Assembly (NCBI GenBank): GCA_902362965.1
Contig: CABIYQ010000008.1
Location: 16,201-80,200, forward strand
Direction of reading: 5' to 3'
DNA from: Oscillospiraceae bacterium
GTDB lineage: Bacteria > Bacillota > Clostridia > Oscillospirales > Ruminococcaceae
Length of the DNA stretch: 64,000 bases
The notes beneath the pieces are model-generated. The model worked only from the letters and a program-made list of their open reading frames with translations. It had not been told where the DNA came from and made no database searches. Positions 37,510-46,148 of the stretch are shown in pieces (within the stretch, counting starts at the first letter, position 1; each line of letters begins with the position of its first letter). Made by a program: the position numbers and the translations under genes.

Positions 37510-37555
37510 AAAAGAGCTAACTGACTTATCAAAAAATCAGTTAGTTCTTTATATT
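37510..37555 (-). terminator. Terminator of the lipoprotein gene
   Basis: AACTAACTGA and TCAGTTAGCT pair around an A/T loop; on the minus strand a CTTTTT run follows. Confidence 0.75.
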
Positions 37556-37593
37556 CTTACCCCCTGTTACAGGTATTTGGCATTTATATGTAT

Positions 37594-38076
37594 TTATTCA
37601 AAATACGACAGAATTATATTTTCCGCCTTTTTGTTATCATTTGTGCATATCCAGTATACATAATTACCCTTTGTATTTATTTCAGCATCACAGAGCTTAT
37701 CATATTGCTCTTTCACATAGTCTTTAAAAACGCCTTTTTGGCTTTCAATCCTTTCCGCTACTGCTTTTTTAACCTTTTGAGTATCTTCAGCTTTTATCAG
37801 ACATATTTCATCAGCATCTCCACCGGAGCCTGCCCACCAGACTGAATATTCAGAATAATCCCCGTCCTCCAGATTGTATCTGAACTGAAAATTGTCCTCG
37901 CTTACTTCAACCATTTCCGGAAATTCAATACCGCAGTCAATAACCTCTGCAGTAATTTCACTTACCGGTTTTGAAGTCTTGACATTTTCATTTGAATCCT
38001 TTTCGCAGCCAGCTAATGCAAAAACCATAAACGTAACTGCAAAAGCGCCGGCAATTCTTCTTTTTGTTCTGTACAT
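37594..38076 (-). CDS. DUF4358-type lipoprotein
   Basis: 160 residues with a lipoprotein signal: basic start, hydrophobic stretch and lipobox 'LAGC' (Cys near 24). The mature part contains 'YSVWWAGSGGDADEICLIKAED' and 'VKKAVAERIESQKGVFKDY', matching DUF4358 lipoproteins. These usually accompany SGNH hydrolases and an MBOAT O-acyltransferase; here the SGNH/GDSL gene is directly upstream but no MBOAT gene is present in the window. Confidence 0.75.
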   Translation of the reverse strand: MYRTKRRIAGAFAVTFMVFALAGCEKDSNENVKTSKPVSEITAEVIDCGIEFPEMVEVSEDNFQFRYNLEDGDYSEYSVWWAGSGGDADEICLIKAEDTQKVKKAVAERIESQKGVFKDYVKEQYDKLCDAEINTKGNYVYWICTNDNKKAENIILSYFE

Positions 38077-38090
38077 TTTTAATTTCCCCT

Positions 38091-38948
38091 TTATATATTT
38101 TTATTATTAGCTGTATGAGATAAAATATAGTCAAGCATAATACTGTACGTTGTCTTTTTAAAATGCATACCGTCTTCAGCGGCATTTTCTTCAGGAAATT
38201 TACCGTCATTACCTTTAAGAGCAGTATTAATATCAACATAATATATTTTCTTTTCATCAGCCATTTTAAGTAATTCAGAATTATATTTGTCTATATCTGA
38301 ATTTAATATTGGTTCTTCTTCAGCCGATTCTCTTGCAGCTGTGACAGGGGGAATTGAAAGTATATAAATATTTGAATCCGGAAGGTTCTGTTTAACACTG
38401 TCAACAAATTCGGAATAATAAGAAATCATATCGCTTACAGACAGCCACGCAATTCCGTTACTGCCAAGCATTATATAAATATTTTCAGGCTTCGCCTGTT
38501 TAAGTCCTTCAAGCACTGTTGTTTGACCAAATTGGGTCTGAATTGTATCAGTATTTATTTTTTCAATGTTCATGCCAATTTCTGCATAAACATTTTTTAT
38601 GGGTACTAACTGATAATCAGATAATCCGACAGTTATAGAATCCCCGACAAATGCACATTTTCCAAAATAAGTTTCCGTAAGTGGTTCAGATAACGGAACA
38701 GGATTTATTATTTCTTTTACTTTATCAGGAGAATCATCAGCAATACTTTCTGTTTTTGATACATCAGACGATAAGAACATATTGTTTTCCGTTTCATCAT
38801 TACCTAAATTGGCTCCTGTCATATAAATAAAAAAGCAAACGGCAGTCACAATAATAAATATAATAAAAACCACTTTGAATCTGAATCTTATCAGCGGACC
38901 GCTGCTGCTTTTCACATACGTATAAGTTCTGCGCCGTTTTCCCGACAT
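38091..38948 (-). CDS. Membrane-anchored SGNH/GDSL hydrolase
   Basis: 285 residues: basic N-terminus, one membrane helix (about 26-46), linker, then a GDSL esterase domain with block I 'FVGDSITVG', block III 'LGSNG' and the catalytic 'EDGMHFKK' (Asp-x-x-His) near the C-terminus. It probably acts outside the cell on acyl groups of an envelope polymer. It precedes the DUF4358 lipoprotein gene by 14 bases and shares its transcript. Confidence 0.8.
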   Translation of the reverse strand: MSGKRRRTYTYVKSSSGPLIRFRFKVVFIIFIIVTAVCFFIYMTGANLGNDETENNMFLSSDVSKTESIADDSPDKVKEIINPVPLSEPLTETYFGKCAFVGDSITVGLSDYQLVPIKNVYAEIGMNIEKINTDTIQTQFGQTTVLEGLKQAKPENIYIMLGSNGIAWLSVSDMISYYSEFVDSVKQNLPDSNIYILSIPPVTAARESAEEEPILNSDIDKYNSELLKMADEKKIYYVDINTALKGNDGKFPEENAAEDGMHFKKTTYSIMLDYILSHTANNKNI

Positions 38949-39077
38949 TTTCTCATGCTCCTATAATACAGTTTACAACATATTTTTTCTTTTTTCTCTA
39001 TAAATTCCCATAAAATTATTATACCTCAACAGCAAAATTTTTGCAATAGTTTTTTAAGAATTAAATCTGTATAATTA

Positions 39078-39106
39078 TTGCAAAGTTCTCCAACATATAG
39101 TATAAT
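39078..39106 (+). promoter_or_regulatory. Promoter of asnB
   Basis: TTGCAA (39078-39083), 17 bp, TATAAT (39101-39106). Confidence 0.6.
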
Positions 39107-39151
39107 ATAAGGTAAGCATTTGTAAATAATTTTTAACTGGAGGATACAAAT

Positions 39152-41026
39152 ATGTGTGGATTTGTTGGTTTTACTAACTATATAAATAACTCTAATATCG
39201 TGCTTGAAAACATGATGAATAAAATAATTCACAGAGGACCCGATTCAGGCGGTACTTACATTGATGACGGTATCGCACTTGGATTCAGACGTCTCAGTAT
39301 TATTGACCTTGCTCAGGGCGATCAGCCTATATTAAATGAAGACGGTTCAAAAGTTCTTTTATTTAACGGTGAAATATATAATTTTCAAAGTATACGTGAA
39401 AAACTGATTGCTGCCGGCCATAAATTCAAAACAAAAACCGACTCTGAAGTTCTTCTTCACGGTTATGAAGAATACGGTAAAAATCTGCTTAATATGTTAA
39501 GGGGTATGTTTGCATTTGTTATATGGGATAAAAATACAAAAGAGCTTTTTGGCGCACGTGACTTTTTCGGAATAAAACCGCTGTATTATTCTCTCTCCGG
39601 TAAAAGCTTTTTATTCGGGTCTGAAATAAAAAGTTTTCTTCCTCATCCTCATTTTAAAAAAGAAATGAATGAGGATGCTTTAGAAAATTACCTTACATTT
39701 CAGTATTCTCCATGCAATGAAACATTTTTCAAAAACGTATTTAAGCTTCCAGCTGCTCACTGTTTTACCTATAAAGACGGAAACTTAAAAATTGAACGTT
39801 ACTGGGAAATAAAATTTGAAGCCGATGAAAAGCCTGATCTCGACAGCTGGGTAAATAAAATCTCGGATATTTTTCATAACTCGGTTGAAGCGCATAAAAT
39901 CGCCGACGTTGAAGTCGGAAGCTTTCTTTCAAGCGGCGTAGATTCAAGTTATGTAGCCGCTATTGCAGACGTTGATAAGACCTTTACCGTAGGATTCGGA
40001 AACGATGAAAAGTACAATGAAATCGGTTGGGCAAAGGATTTTTCAAAAGCTATCGGAAAAGCCAACACAAGTAAAGTTATAACTCCGGAGGAATACTGGA
40101 GTTCTCTTTCAAAAATTCAGTATCACATGGACGAACCGCTTGCCGATCCTGCGGCTGTAGCGCTATACTTTGTATGCAATCTTGCGTCGCAAAAATTAAA
40201 GGTTGTTTTATCAGGCGAAGGCGCAGATGAAATTTTCGGCGGATATAACGTATACAGCGAACCTGACGGTACTTTTTATGACAAACTTCCAAGAGGAATT
40301 AAAAGAGGTATAGGCGCAGCGGCCGGAAAGCTTCCGGCTCACAGAGGAGTAAATTTCTTTATCAGAAAAGGCAAAGACCTTGAAGAAAGATTTATCGGAA
40401 ACGCGTATATGTTTACTCCTGAAGAAAGAAAAAAACTCCTGAAAATTAAAACAAACGCTCCTGATCCGACTGAAATTACAAAGCCATTTTATGATAAAGT
40501 CAAAAATAAAGACGATGTTACTAAAATGCAGTACCTTGATCTGCACATGTGGATGACAGGCGATATTCTGCTTAAAGCCGATAAAATGAGTATGGCAAAT
40601 TCTCTGGAGCTTCGGGTACCTTTCCTTGACAAGGAAGTTATGGCAGTTGCTGAAAAAATTCCGCGCCGTTACAGAGTAACACATAAAGAACAAACAGACG
40701 CAGATACTAAATACATTACAAAGTATGCTATGCGCCTTGCCGCCAAAAAGGATACCCCTCCTCAGACTGCTAAAACGGCTGCAAAGAAAAAGCTCGGATT
40801 TCCTGTTCCGATTCGTGTATGGCTTAAAGAGGATAAGTATTATAATATTGTAAAATCAAGCTTTACAGGAAATGCGGCAAATAAATTCTTTAACACAGAT
40901 ATGATCGTAAAGCTTCTTGACGATCACAAAAACGGCAAGGCGGACAACAGCAGAAAAATATGGACTATATATACTTTTCTTGTATGGTACAATGTGTACT
41001 TTGAAAATTCAGAATTTGTAAAATAA
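39152..41026 (+). CDS. asnB: Asparagine synthase, glutamine-hydrolysing
   Basis: 624 residues. The N-terminal Ntn glutaminase begins 'MCGFVGF' (Cys2 nucleophile) with 'HRGPDSGG' and 'LLFNGEIYNF'; the synthetase domain has the PP-loop 'FLSSGVDSSYVAA' (about 262-274), 'VVLSGEGADEIFGGY', and 'MSMANSLELRVPFLD'. It makes asparagine from aspartate, ATP and glutamine. Ribosome site GGAGG. An HD protein and pyrB follow at short spacing, perhaps cotranscribed. Confidence 0.96.
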   Translation: MCGFVGFTNYINNSNIVLENMMNKIIHRGPDSGGTYIDDGIALGFRRLSIIDLAQGDQPILNEDGSKVLLFNGEIYNFQSIREKLIAAGHKFKTKTDSEVLLHGYEEYGKNLLNMLRGMFAFVIWDKNTKELFGARDFFGIKPLYYSLSGKSFLFGSEIKSFLPHPHFKKEMNEDALENYLTFQYSPCNETFFKNVFKLPAAHCFTYKDGNLKIERYWEIKFEADEKPDLDSWVNKISDIFHNSVEAHKIADVEVGSFLSSGVDSSYVAAIADVDKTFTVGFGNDEKYNEIGWAKDFSKAIGKANTSKVITPEEYWSSLSKIQYHMDEPLADPAAVALYFVCNLASQKLKVVLSGEGADEIFGGYNVYSEPDGTFYDKLPRGIKRGIGAAAGKLPAHRGVNFFIRKGKDLEERFIGNAYMFTPEERKKLLKIKTNAPDPTEITKPFYDKVKNKDDVTKMQYLDLHMWMTGDILLKADKMSMANSLELRVPFLDKEVMAVAEKIPRRYRVTHKEQTDADTKYITKYAMRLAAKKDTPPQTAKTAAKKKLGFPVPIRVWLKEDKYYNIVKSSFTGNAANKFFNTDMIVKLLDDHKNGKADNSRKIWTIYTFLVWYNVYFENSEFVK

Positions 41027-41045
41027 TCCGAAAGGCGAAAAATTA

Positions 41046-41714
41046 ATGGCAAGTATTGTAACATATAAATATATTAAGCAAAATCCCGATATTATGGAAT
41101 ATATAAGAAGGGCGGATCAAGCTTTAAAAGCTCAGGGTTACACTGAACATTCCTTTGCTCATGTGGAAATAGTAGCGCAACATGCAAGTATGATTCTATC
41201 TGAACTGGGATATGATGAACGACAAATTGAGCTTGCCAGAATTGCAGGTATAATGCATGACATCGGTAATGTCATAAACCGTATTGACCATGCGCAAAGC
41301 GGAGCAGTTATGGCATTCAGACTTCTGGATAATTTAAGTATGCCAGCCTCTGAAATATGCTCAATAATATCGGCAATCGGTAATCACGACGAATCTACCG
41401 CACAGCCTATTGACGCAATTTCCGCCGCACTTATAATTGCCGATAAAACAGACGTGCGCAGAAGCCGCGTAAGAAACAACGACTTTCTTACATTTGATAT
41501 TCACGACAGAGTAAACTATGCCGTTGAAAAATCCGCCTTATATTTTAATGAAAGTAAAACTGCAATTATTCTTGACTTGATAATTGATACTGAAATATCT
41601 CCCGTTATAGAGTATTTTGAAATTTTTTTAAACCGTATGCTATTATGCAAACGTGCATGCTCATATTTGGGAATCCAATTTAAAATGATTGTAAACGGTT
41701 CTTCATTACTATAA
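41046..41714 (+). CDS. HD-domain phosphohydrolase
   Basis: 222 residues with HD-superfamily metal ligands: 'SFAHVEIVAQHA', 'AGIMHDIGNVINR', 'DHAQSG' and 'IIADKTDVRR'. Substrate unknown; relatives act on nucleotides or tRNA ends. It begins 19 bases after asnB and ends 23 before pyrB, so the three may form an operon of aspartate-related metabolism (inference). Confidence 0.8.
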   Translation: MASIVTYKYIKQNPDIMEYIRRADQALKAQGYTEHSFAHVEIVAQHASMILSELGYDERQIELARIAGIMHDIGNVINRIDHAQSGAVMAFRLLDNLSMPASEICSIISAIGNHDESTAQPIDAISAALIIADKTDVRRSRVRNNDFLTFDIHDRVNYAVEKSALYFNESKTAIILDLIIDTEISPVIEYFEIFLNRMLLCKRACSYLGIQFKMIVNGSSLL

Positions 41715-41737
41715 ACGTAAAAATTCAGGAGGTTAAA

Positions 41738-42820
41738 ATGATATCGCAATATCCTCATTTAATAGACTTAAACGACTATCCGGTTTCATGGTGGAATAAA
41801 ATAATCGAACTGGGTCACGATATAAAAAATCACCCCCAGAGATATACTCACGCATGTGACGGAAAAATAATGGCTACTCTTTTTTATGAACCTTCCACAC
41901 GTACTCAGATGTCTTTCCAGTCGGCAATGATAAGACTGGGAGGCAGCATAATAGGATTTGACAATCCGGCAACTTCTTCTGTCTCCAAAGGTGAAAGCTT
42001 GAAGGATACCACTAAAATTGTCAGTAACTACGCCGACATACTTATTATAAGACATCCTCTTCCAGGCGCCGCAAAAGCAGCAGCGCTGACTGCTGATTGT
42101 TCAGTGGTAAATGCCGGTGACGGCGGTCACCTCCATCCTACTCAAACGCTTACAGATCTGCTTACTCTTAAGGAAGAAAAAGGCAGACTGGATAATCTCA
42201 ATGTAGGTCTTTGCGGAGATCTCGTAAACGGTAGGACAGTTCACTCTCTTTGCAAGGCTCTATCCGCTTACTCAGGAAATACTTTTGTTCTGATTTCCAC
42301 TCCTCAGCTTAGACTCCCGTCATATATAAAAGATATAATTATTGCAAGCGGAAGCAAATTTACAGAAGTCACATCTCTTGATGAAGTTATAAATGATTTG
42401 GATATGCTTTATATGACCAGAATACAGCAGGAACGTTTTGCAAGTGAAGAAGAATATCTGGCGGAAAAAGATACATATATACTTGACAGAAAAAAATTGA
42501 AAAAAAGCCGTTCTGATATGATTATTATGCACCCTATGCCAAGAGTAGATGAAATTGCAGATGAAGTTGACGATGATAAGCGTGCGGTTTACTTTAAACA
42601 GGCAAAATACGGAATGTATGTAAGAATGGCGCTTATAATGACCATGCTGGAAAATCAGAAACCTATTAAACTGATTAAGGGTATTGAACGTCCGCAATGC
42701 TTATGTACAAATCCCAAATGCATAACCAATACTGAACACTATCTGCCAAAATCATATCTTGGTACAGGAGATACTATCGAATGTGAATACTGCGATGAAA
42801 GAATTCTTCTTACACACTAA
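41738..42820 (+). CDS. pyrB: Aspartate carbamoyltransferase with C-terminal PyrI-like zinc ribbon
   Basis: 360 residues. Catalytic-chain motifs 'FYEPSTRTQMSFQSAMIRLGG', 'HPLPG' and 'HPMPRVDEI' identify PyrB, the first step unique to pyrimidine synthesis. Unlike the usual ~305-residue chain, the product continues into 'CLCTNPKCITNTEHYLP...IECEYCDERI', which matches the zinc-binding end of the regulatory chain PyrI. This looks like a fusion of a PyrI zinc module to PyrB. GGAGG precedes the ATG. Confidence 0.92.
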   Translation: MISQYPHLIDLNDYPVSWWNKIIELGHDIKNHPQRYTHACDGKIMATLFYEPSTRTQMSFQSAMIRLGGSIIGFDNPATSSVSKGESLKDTTKIVSNYADILIIRHPLPGAAKAAALTADCSVVNAGDGGHLHPTQTLTDLLTLKEEKGRLDNLNVGLCGDLVNGRTVHSLCKALSAYSGNTFVLISTPQLRLPSYIKDIIIASGSKFTEVTSLDEVINDLDMLYMTRIQQERFASEEEYLAEKDTYILDRKKLKKSRSDMIIMHPMPRVDEIADEVDDDKRAVYFKQAKYGMYVRMALIMTMLENQKPIKLIKGIERPQCLCTNPKCITNTEHYLPKSYLGTGDTIECEYCDERILLTH

Positions 42821-42828
42821 AAAATAAT

Positions 42829-42862
42829 AAAAAATCACTGTGTTTCACAGTGATTTTTTAAC
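42829..42862. terminator. Bidirectional terminator after pyrB
   Basis: AAAAATCACTGTG and CACAGTGATTTTT pair over 13 bases around TTT, between convergent genes. Confidence 0.9.
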
Positions 42863-42875
42863 TTTCTAAAATATT

Positions 42876-44261
42876 TTACTTACGTTTATTTCCATATAAC
42901 TTTTTAACTATTTTTTTATTTGAAAAGCTTCCCTTAGCACGTTTTTTTGCATCGGTATATGCCCAGATACATAATCCCAGATATATCAGCGAGAGAAAGA
43001 TAGTTGCAATTATCGCAATTAAAAACCATACTGAACTGAAAAAGTTTTTTGTCATTGACAAATTAAATTTCAGAAAAGATCTTTCAACATCCGTAGACGC
43101 CACCAAATCTATAACGGCAATTTGTTCGTCAGAAAGCTTTAATTCAATTTCTCCTAACTTTTCTCCCTTTTTAACAGGCGCTTTTACATTTTCAGCCAGT
43201 TTGATATTTTTTTGTATTGACGTTGTATCTATATCACTATACCACAAAGTGGACAATTCTTCTTTTGGTTTTACCAAAACATATCCGCTTCCATCTGAAT
43301 TTTCCACCTTGATTTCTGCAATTTCCTCATCGTCAGAAAGCAATACCTGATAGCTAAAATTATCAAATACCCATTCCAGTAGATTGTAGGCGTCCTCGAG
43401 ATGATAATATCTTGAATTTCCTTCTTCATTATAAAAAGGAGCGTTCAGTAAAACTAGCAAATATTTTATACCGTCTGAGCTTCCCATTGTAATTATATTT
43501 CGTCCGCCAAGCTGAAGATTTCCGGTTTTAATTCCCTTTACTCCATATAAATAATAATCGCTTGCAGCACTCATAATTATATTTGAATGGCTCCAACTCC
43601 AATCACCTTCGTGAGCAGTCACATAGCTTGAAGGGTGAACCTCATATTCCTCTGTAGTTGCGATATCCTCAAATCCCGGTACTGTTAAAGCATACTGAGT
43701 TATCAGCGCCATGTCTTTAGCTGTTGTAACCTGCTTTGGATCATAAAGTCCGTGTGGATTAGTAAAAACAGTATTAACGGCTCCGATTTCCTGTGCTTTT
43801 TTATTCATTTTATCTACAAAAGCAGAAATATTCTGATTTCCAAAATGATAAGCCAGAATATTTGCAGCTTCACAGGAAGACGTCAGCATAAGCGCATAAA
43901 GATAATCAGTCACCGTCAGCGTATCGCCGTCCCATATCTCAGCATACCTTAAATCGTCCTGATATTCATATTCATCAAATTCTTCATATAACATCTTATT
44001 TGCCGTTATCGTAACCGAATCTGTATCCGTACAATTTTCCAGAACAATGATTGCCGTCATTATATCTACCAGTGAAGCCGGCATTTGTTCTGCGTCCGCA
44101 TTTTTTTCATAAACTACAGCTTTTGTGTCAAGATTAATCATATATGCCGACTGACTATATACCTCAAATGAAGGTGTAAAAGAAATTGCTTGACAATAAT
44201 CATATGACGATATATATATACAAATAAGTATTGCTGACAATACTGATATAATTTTTTTCAA
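42876..44261 (-). CDS. DacF-like penicillin-binding-protein homologue lacking the catalytic lysine
   Basis: 461 residues: signal peptide (1-24), a D-Ala-D-Ala carboxypeptidase-like domain (about 30-285), a DacF-type beta domain, a membrane helix (about 415-437) and a basic tail. In place of the SxxK motif it reads 'MPASLVDIMTA', i.e. Ser kept and Lys changed to Asp; the second motif SxN reads 'SSCEAAN'; KTG ('GIKTGN') is intact. The codon is clear (GAT, 44064-44066 on the opposite strand). It is probably a non-enzymatic wall-binding protein, although alternative chemistry cannot be excluded. Confidence 0.85.
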   Translation of the reverse strand: MKKIISVLSAILICIYISSYDYCQAISFTPSFEVYSQSAYMINLDTKAVVYEKNADAEQMPASLVDIMTAIIVLENCTDTDSVTITANKMLYEEFDEYEYQDDLRYAEIWDGDTLTVTDYLYALMLTSSCEAANILAYHFGNQNISAFVDKMNKKAQEIGAVNTVFTNPHGLYDPKQVTTAKDMALITQYALTVPGFEDIATTEEYEVHPSSYVTAHEGDWSWSHSNIIMSAASDYYLYGVKGIKTGNLQLGGRNIITMGSSDGIKYLLVLLNAPFYNEEGNSRYYHLEDAYNLLEWVFDNFSYQVLLSDDEEIAEIKVENSDGSGYVLVKPKEELSTLWYSDIDTTSIQKNIKLAENVKAPVKKGEKLGEIELKLSDEQIAVIDLVASTDVERSFLKFNLSMTKNFFSSVWFLIAIIATIFLSLIYLGLCIWAYTDAKKRAKGSFSNKKIVKKLYGNKRK

Positions 44262-44444
44262 ATTCCAACAGCTCCTGTTTTATTCCAGTTATTATTTTAC
44301 TATATTATATCATGTGTTGAACTGAGAAGCAATACTTTTTTTCATTTTTATGGAACAGTTTTGGCTGTTGATGATACAGTCTGTTTTTTTAAAAATGATG
44401 CAGTCATTAAATGTAACGTATCTGAATCGTTTGAGATTGTTTTA

Positions 44445-44473
44445 TTGACATAGGTATAATTATATGCTATCAT
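44445..44473 (+). promoter_or_regulatory. Promoter before the truncated XRE gene
   Basis: TTGACA (44445-44450), 17 bp, TATCAT (44468-44473) with an extended TGC. Confidence 0.55.
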
Positions 44474-44493
44474 TAACTTAAGAAGGGTGTATT

Positions 44494-44565
44494 ATGAATA
44501 TAGGAAGTAGAATTAAACAAAGATGAGAAGACATGATTGATACCGTGTTGACAAAAGAATACTAA
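44494..44565 (+). pseudogene. Truncated XRE-type regulator remnant
   Basis: After AGAAGGGTG, an ATG opens 'MNIGSRIKQR', a typical start of XRE/Cro helix-turn-helix regulators, but a TGA follows after ten codons; the same frame continues 'EDMIDTVLTKEY' and stops. Promoter, ribosome site and a terminator (44583-44608) are intact, so this is a decayed gene, or less probably a short leader peptide. Confidence 0.45.
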
Positions 44566-44582
44566 CGCTGTACAATAAAACT

Positions 44583-44608
44583 TTCCCCTTACTGAAGGGG
44601 AATTTTTA
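44583..44608 (+). terminator. Terminator after the XRE remnant
   Basis: TTCCCCTT and AAGGGGAA pair around ACTG, then T5. Confidence 0.8.
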
Positions 44609-44703
44609 TAAAAAATAATGCTCCGCAAAAAATGCAGAACGTTATAATGCAGTTATCATATTAATTTTAAATAAAATCGTGTAAAAAACGTATATGTAAT
44701 ACA

Positions 44704-44732
44704 AAATCCTACGTAAATGCGTAGGATTACAT
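44704..44732 (-). terminator. Terminator of tRNA-Arg
   Basis: AATCCTACG and CGTAGGATT pair; read on the minus strand the hairpin is followed by a T-rich tail just past the tRNA CCA end. Confidence 0.6.
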
Positions 44733-44737
44733 AAATT

Positions 44738-44814
44738 TGGTGTTCCCGAGGTGATTCGAACACCCGACCTACCGCTTAGGAGGCGGTCGCTCTATCCAGC
44801 TGAGCTACGGAAAC
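44738..44814 (-). tRNA. tRNA-Arg (anticodon CCU)
   Basis: On the minus strand GTTTCCG pairs with CGGGAAC as acceptor stem, the D arm holds AGCTCAGCTGGATAGAG, the anticodon arm is ACCGC-CTCCTAA-GCGGT, and the T arm carries GTTCGAATC. The anticodon CCU reads AGG. The CCA end is encoded. A long plus-strand open frame crosses this gene but is not coding. Confidence 0.97.
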
Positions 44815-44882
44815 ATCTATTTAATTATAGCATAAATTTTATATGTTTGCAAGTGAAAATATTATTTTTTAGGAGATTTAAT

Positions 44883-46148
44883 ATGAATTTTGAAGAAGCA
44901 ATGATTTATATAAATAGTTTTAGTCAAAGCGGCAGAAAAGTAACAGATTTATCCAGAATAAAAAAGTTGTTAAACTTAATCGGTAATCCTCAGGATAATT
45001 TGAAATTTGTTCATATTGCCGGTACTAACGGAAAAGGCTCTGTGTTGGAGTATTGTTCAAACGCTTTAATAAATGCCGGTTATAAAACCGGACAGTTTAC
45101 TTCTCCTTATATTAAGGAATACTGTGACAGAATACGTATAAACGGTCAGAATATTCCAAAAGAAAAAGTTGCATATTATTGTATGTATGTAAAAAAATAT
45201 GCGGATAATTTATTTTTTTCACAGTTTGAAATTACTTTTGCAATAGCTCTTCTTTATTATAAAGAAGAAGCGTGTGATATTGTATTTCTTGAAGCCGGAA
45301 TAGGCGGTGAACTTGACGCTACCAATATAATTTCTTCTCCGCTTGTATCGGTAATAACATCTGTTTCACTTGATCATACTCAAATACTTGGAGATACTAT
45401 TGAAGAAATTGCCGTACAAAAGGTTGGTATCATTAAAGAAAACAGCTATGCAGTATTGTCATACGATAATGAAGAATCAGTTAAAAAAATTGCATTAAGC
45501 AAAGCATTTGAAAAGGGAAGTACTCTGATTGTTCCGGACAGCAGTCAAATTTATATTGACAAGCTTAATCTGAAAGAAACGGAATTTAGATATAAAAATA
45601 AATCGTATAAATTAAAAATGTGCGGAAAACATCAGATCGTCAATGCAGTTACTGCCATCGAAATTTTATCAATATTAAATAATATAAAATTTAAAATATC
45701 ATATGATCATATATATAGTGCATTATCGTCAGTATCAGTAGAACTGCGTGCTGAAATAGTACGGTATGACCCACTAATAATTATAGACGGCGGACATAAT
45801 ATTGCAGGAATAAATTCTCTTTGTGAAATACTGCGAAATAGTGGAGAAGAAAGATTTGTCGGATTAATAGGAATGGTTAAAGGTAAGGCATATGAGTATG
45901 CTGCTAAAAAATTGTCAGAAATTTTTGAGTATGTATTTTGTGCAGAAGGCTTTATAGAGAATAATATACCAGCTGAAAAGCTTTGTGACCTTTTTAAGAA
46001 GAATAATTGTCCGGCTGAGTACTGTGAATACAGAGAAGCGTTAAAAAAAGCATGTAATTATTCCGTTGAGAATTCTGTCGCCTTAATTGTATGCGGTTCT
46101 CTGTATTTTTGTTCAGCTGTTAAAAGTGAATTTTTAATTAACAGCTGA
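44883..46148 (+). CDS. folC: Folylpolyglutamate synthase / dihydrofolate synthase
   Basis: Adds glutamates to folates, retaining them in the cell. 421 residues with the Mur-ligase-type ATP loop 'FVHIAGTNGKGSVLEYC', 'GQFTSPYIKEYCDRIRING', 'EAGIGGELDATNII' and 'SLDHTQILGDTIEEIAVQKVGIIKE', and 'IIDGGHNIAGI' in the C-terminal domain. ATG at 44883 follows TAGGAG; the upstream open frame runs through the tRNA and is rejected. It fits functionally with the folate transporter at 2.1 kb. Its end overlaps the convergent sensor gene by 15 bases. Confidence 0.93.
   Translation: MNFEEAMIYINSFSQSGRKVTDLSRIKKLLNLIGNPQDNLKFVHIAGTNGKGSVLEYCSNALINAGYKTGQFTSPYIKEYCDRIRINGQNIPKEKVAYYCMYVKKYADNLFFSQFEITFAIALLYYKEEACDIVFLEAGIGGELDATNIISSPLVSVITSVSLDHTQILGDTIEEIAVQKVGIIKENSYAVLSYDNEESVKKIALSKAFEKGSTLIVPDSSQIYIDKLNLKETEFRYKNKSYKLKMCGKHQIVNAVTAIEILSILNNIKFKISYDHIYSALSSVSVELRAEIVRYDPLIIIDGGHNIAGINSLCEILRNSGEERFVGLIGMVKGKAYEYAAKKLSEIFEYVFCAEGFIENNIPAEKLCDLFKKNNCPAEYCEYREALKKACNYSVENSVALIVCGSLYFCSAVKSEFLINS

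Noticed and set aside
44751-44882. N-terminal extension of folC through the tRNA gene
   Set aside because: The frame runs antisense through tRNA-Arg(CCU); the ATG at 44883 has a ribosome site and gives the normal FolC start.
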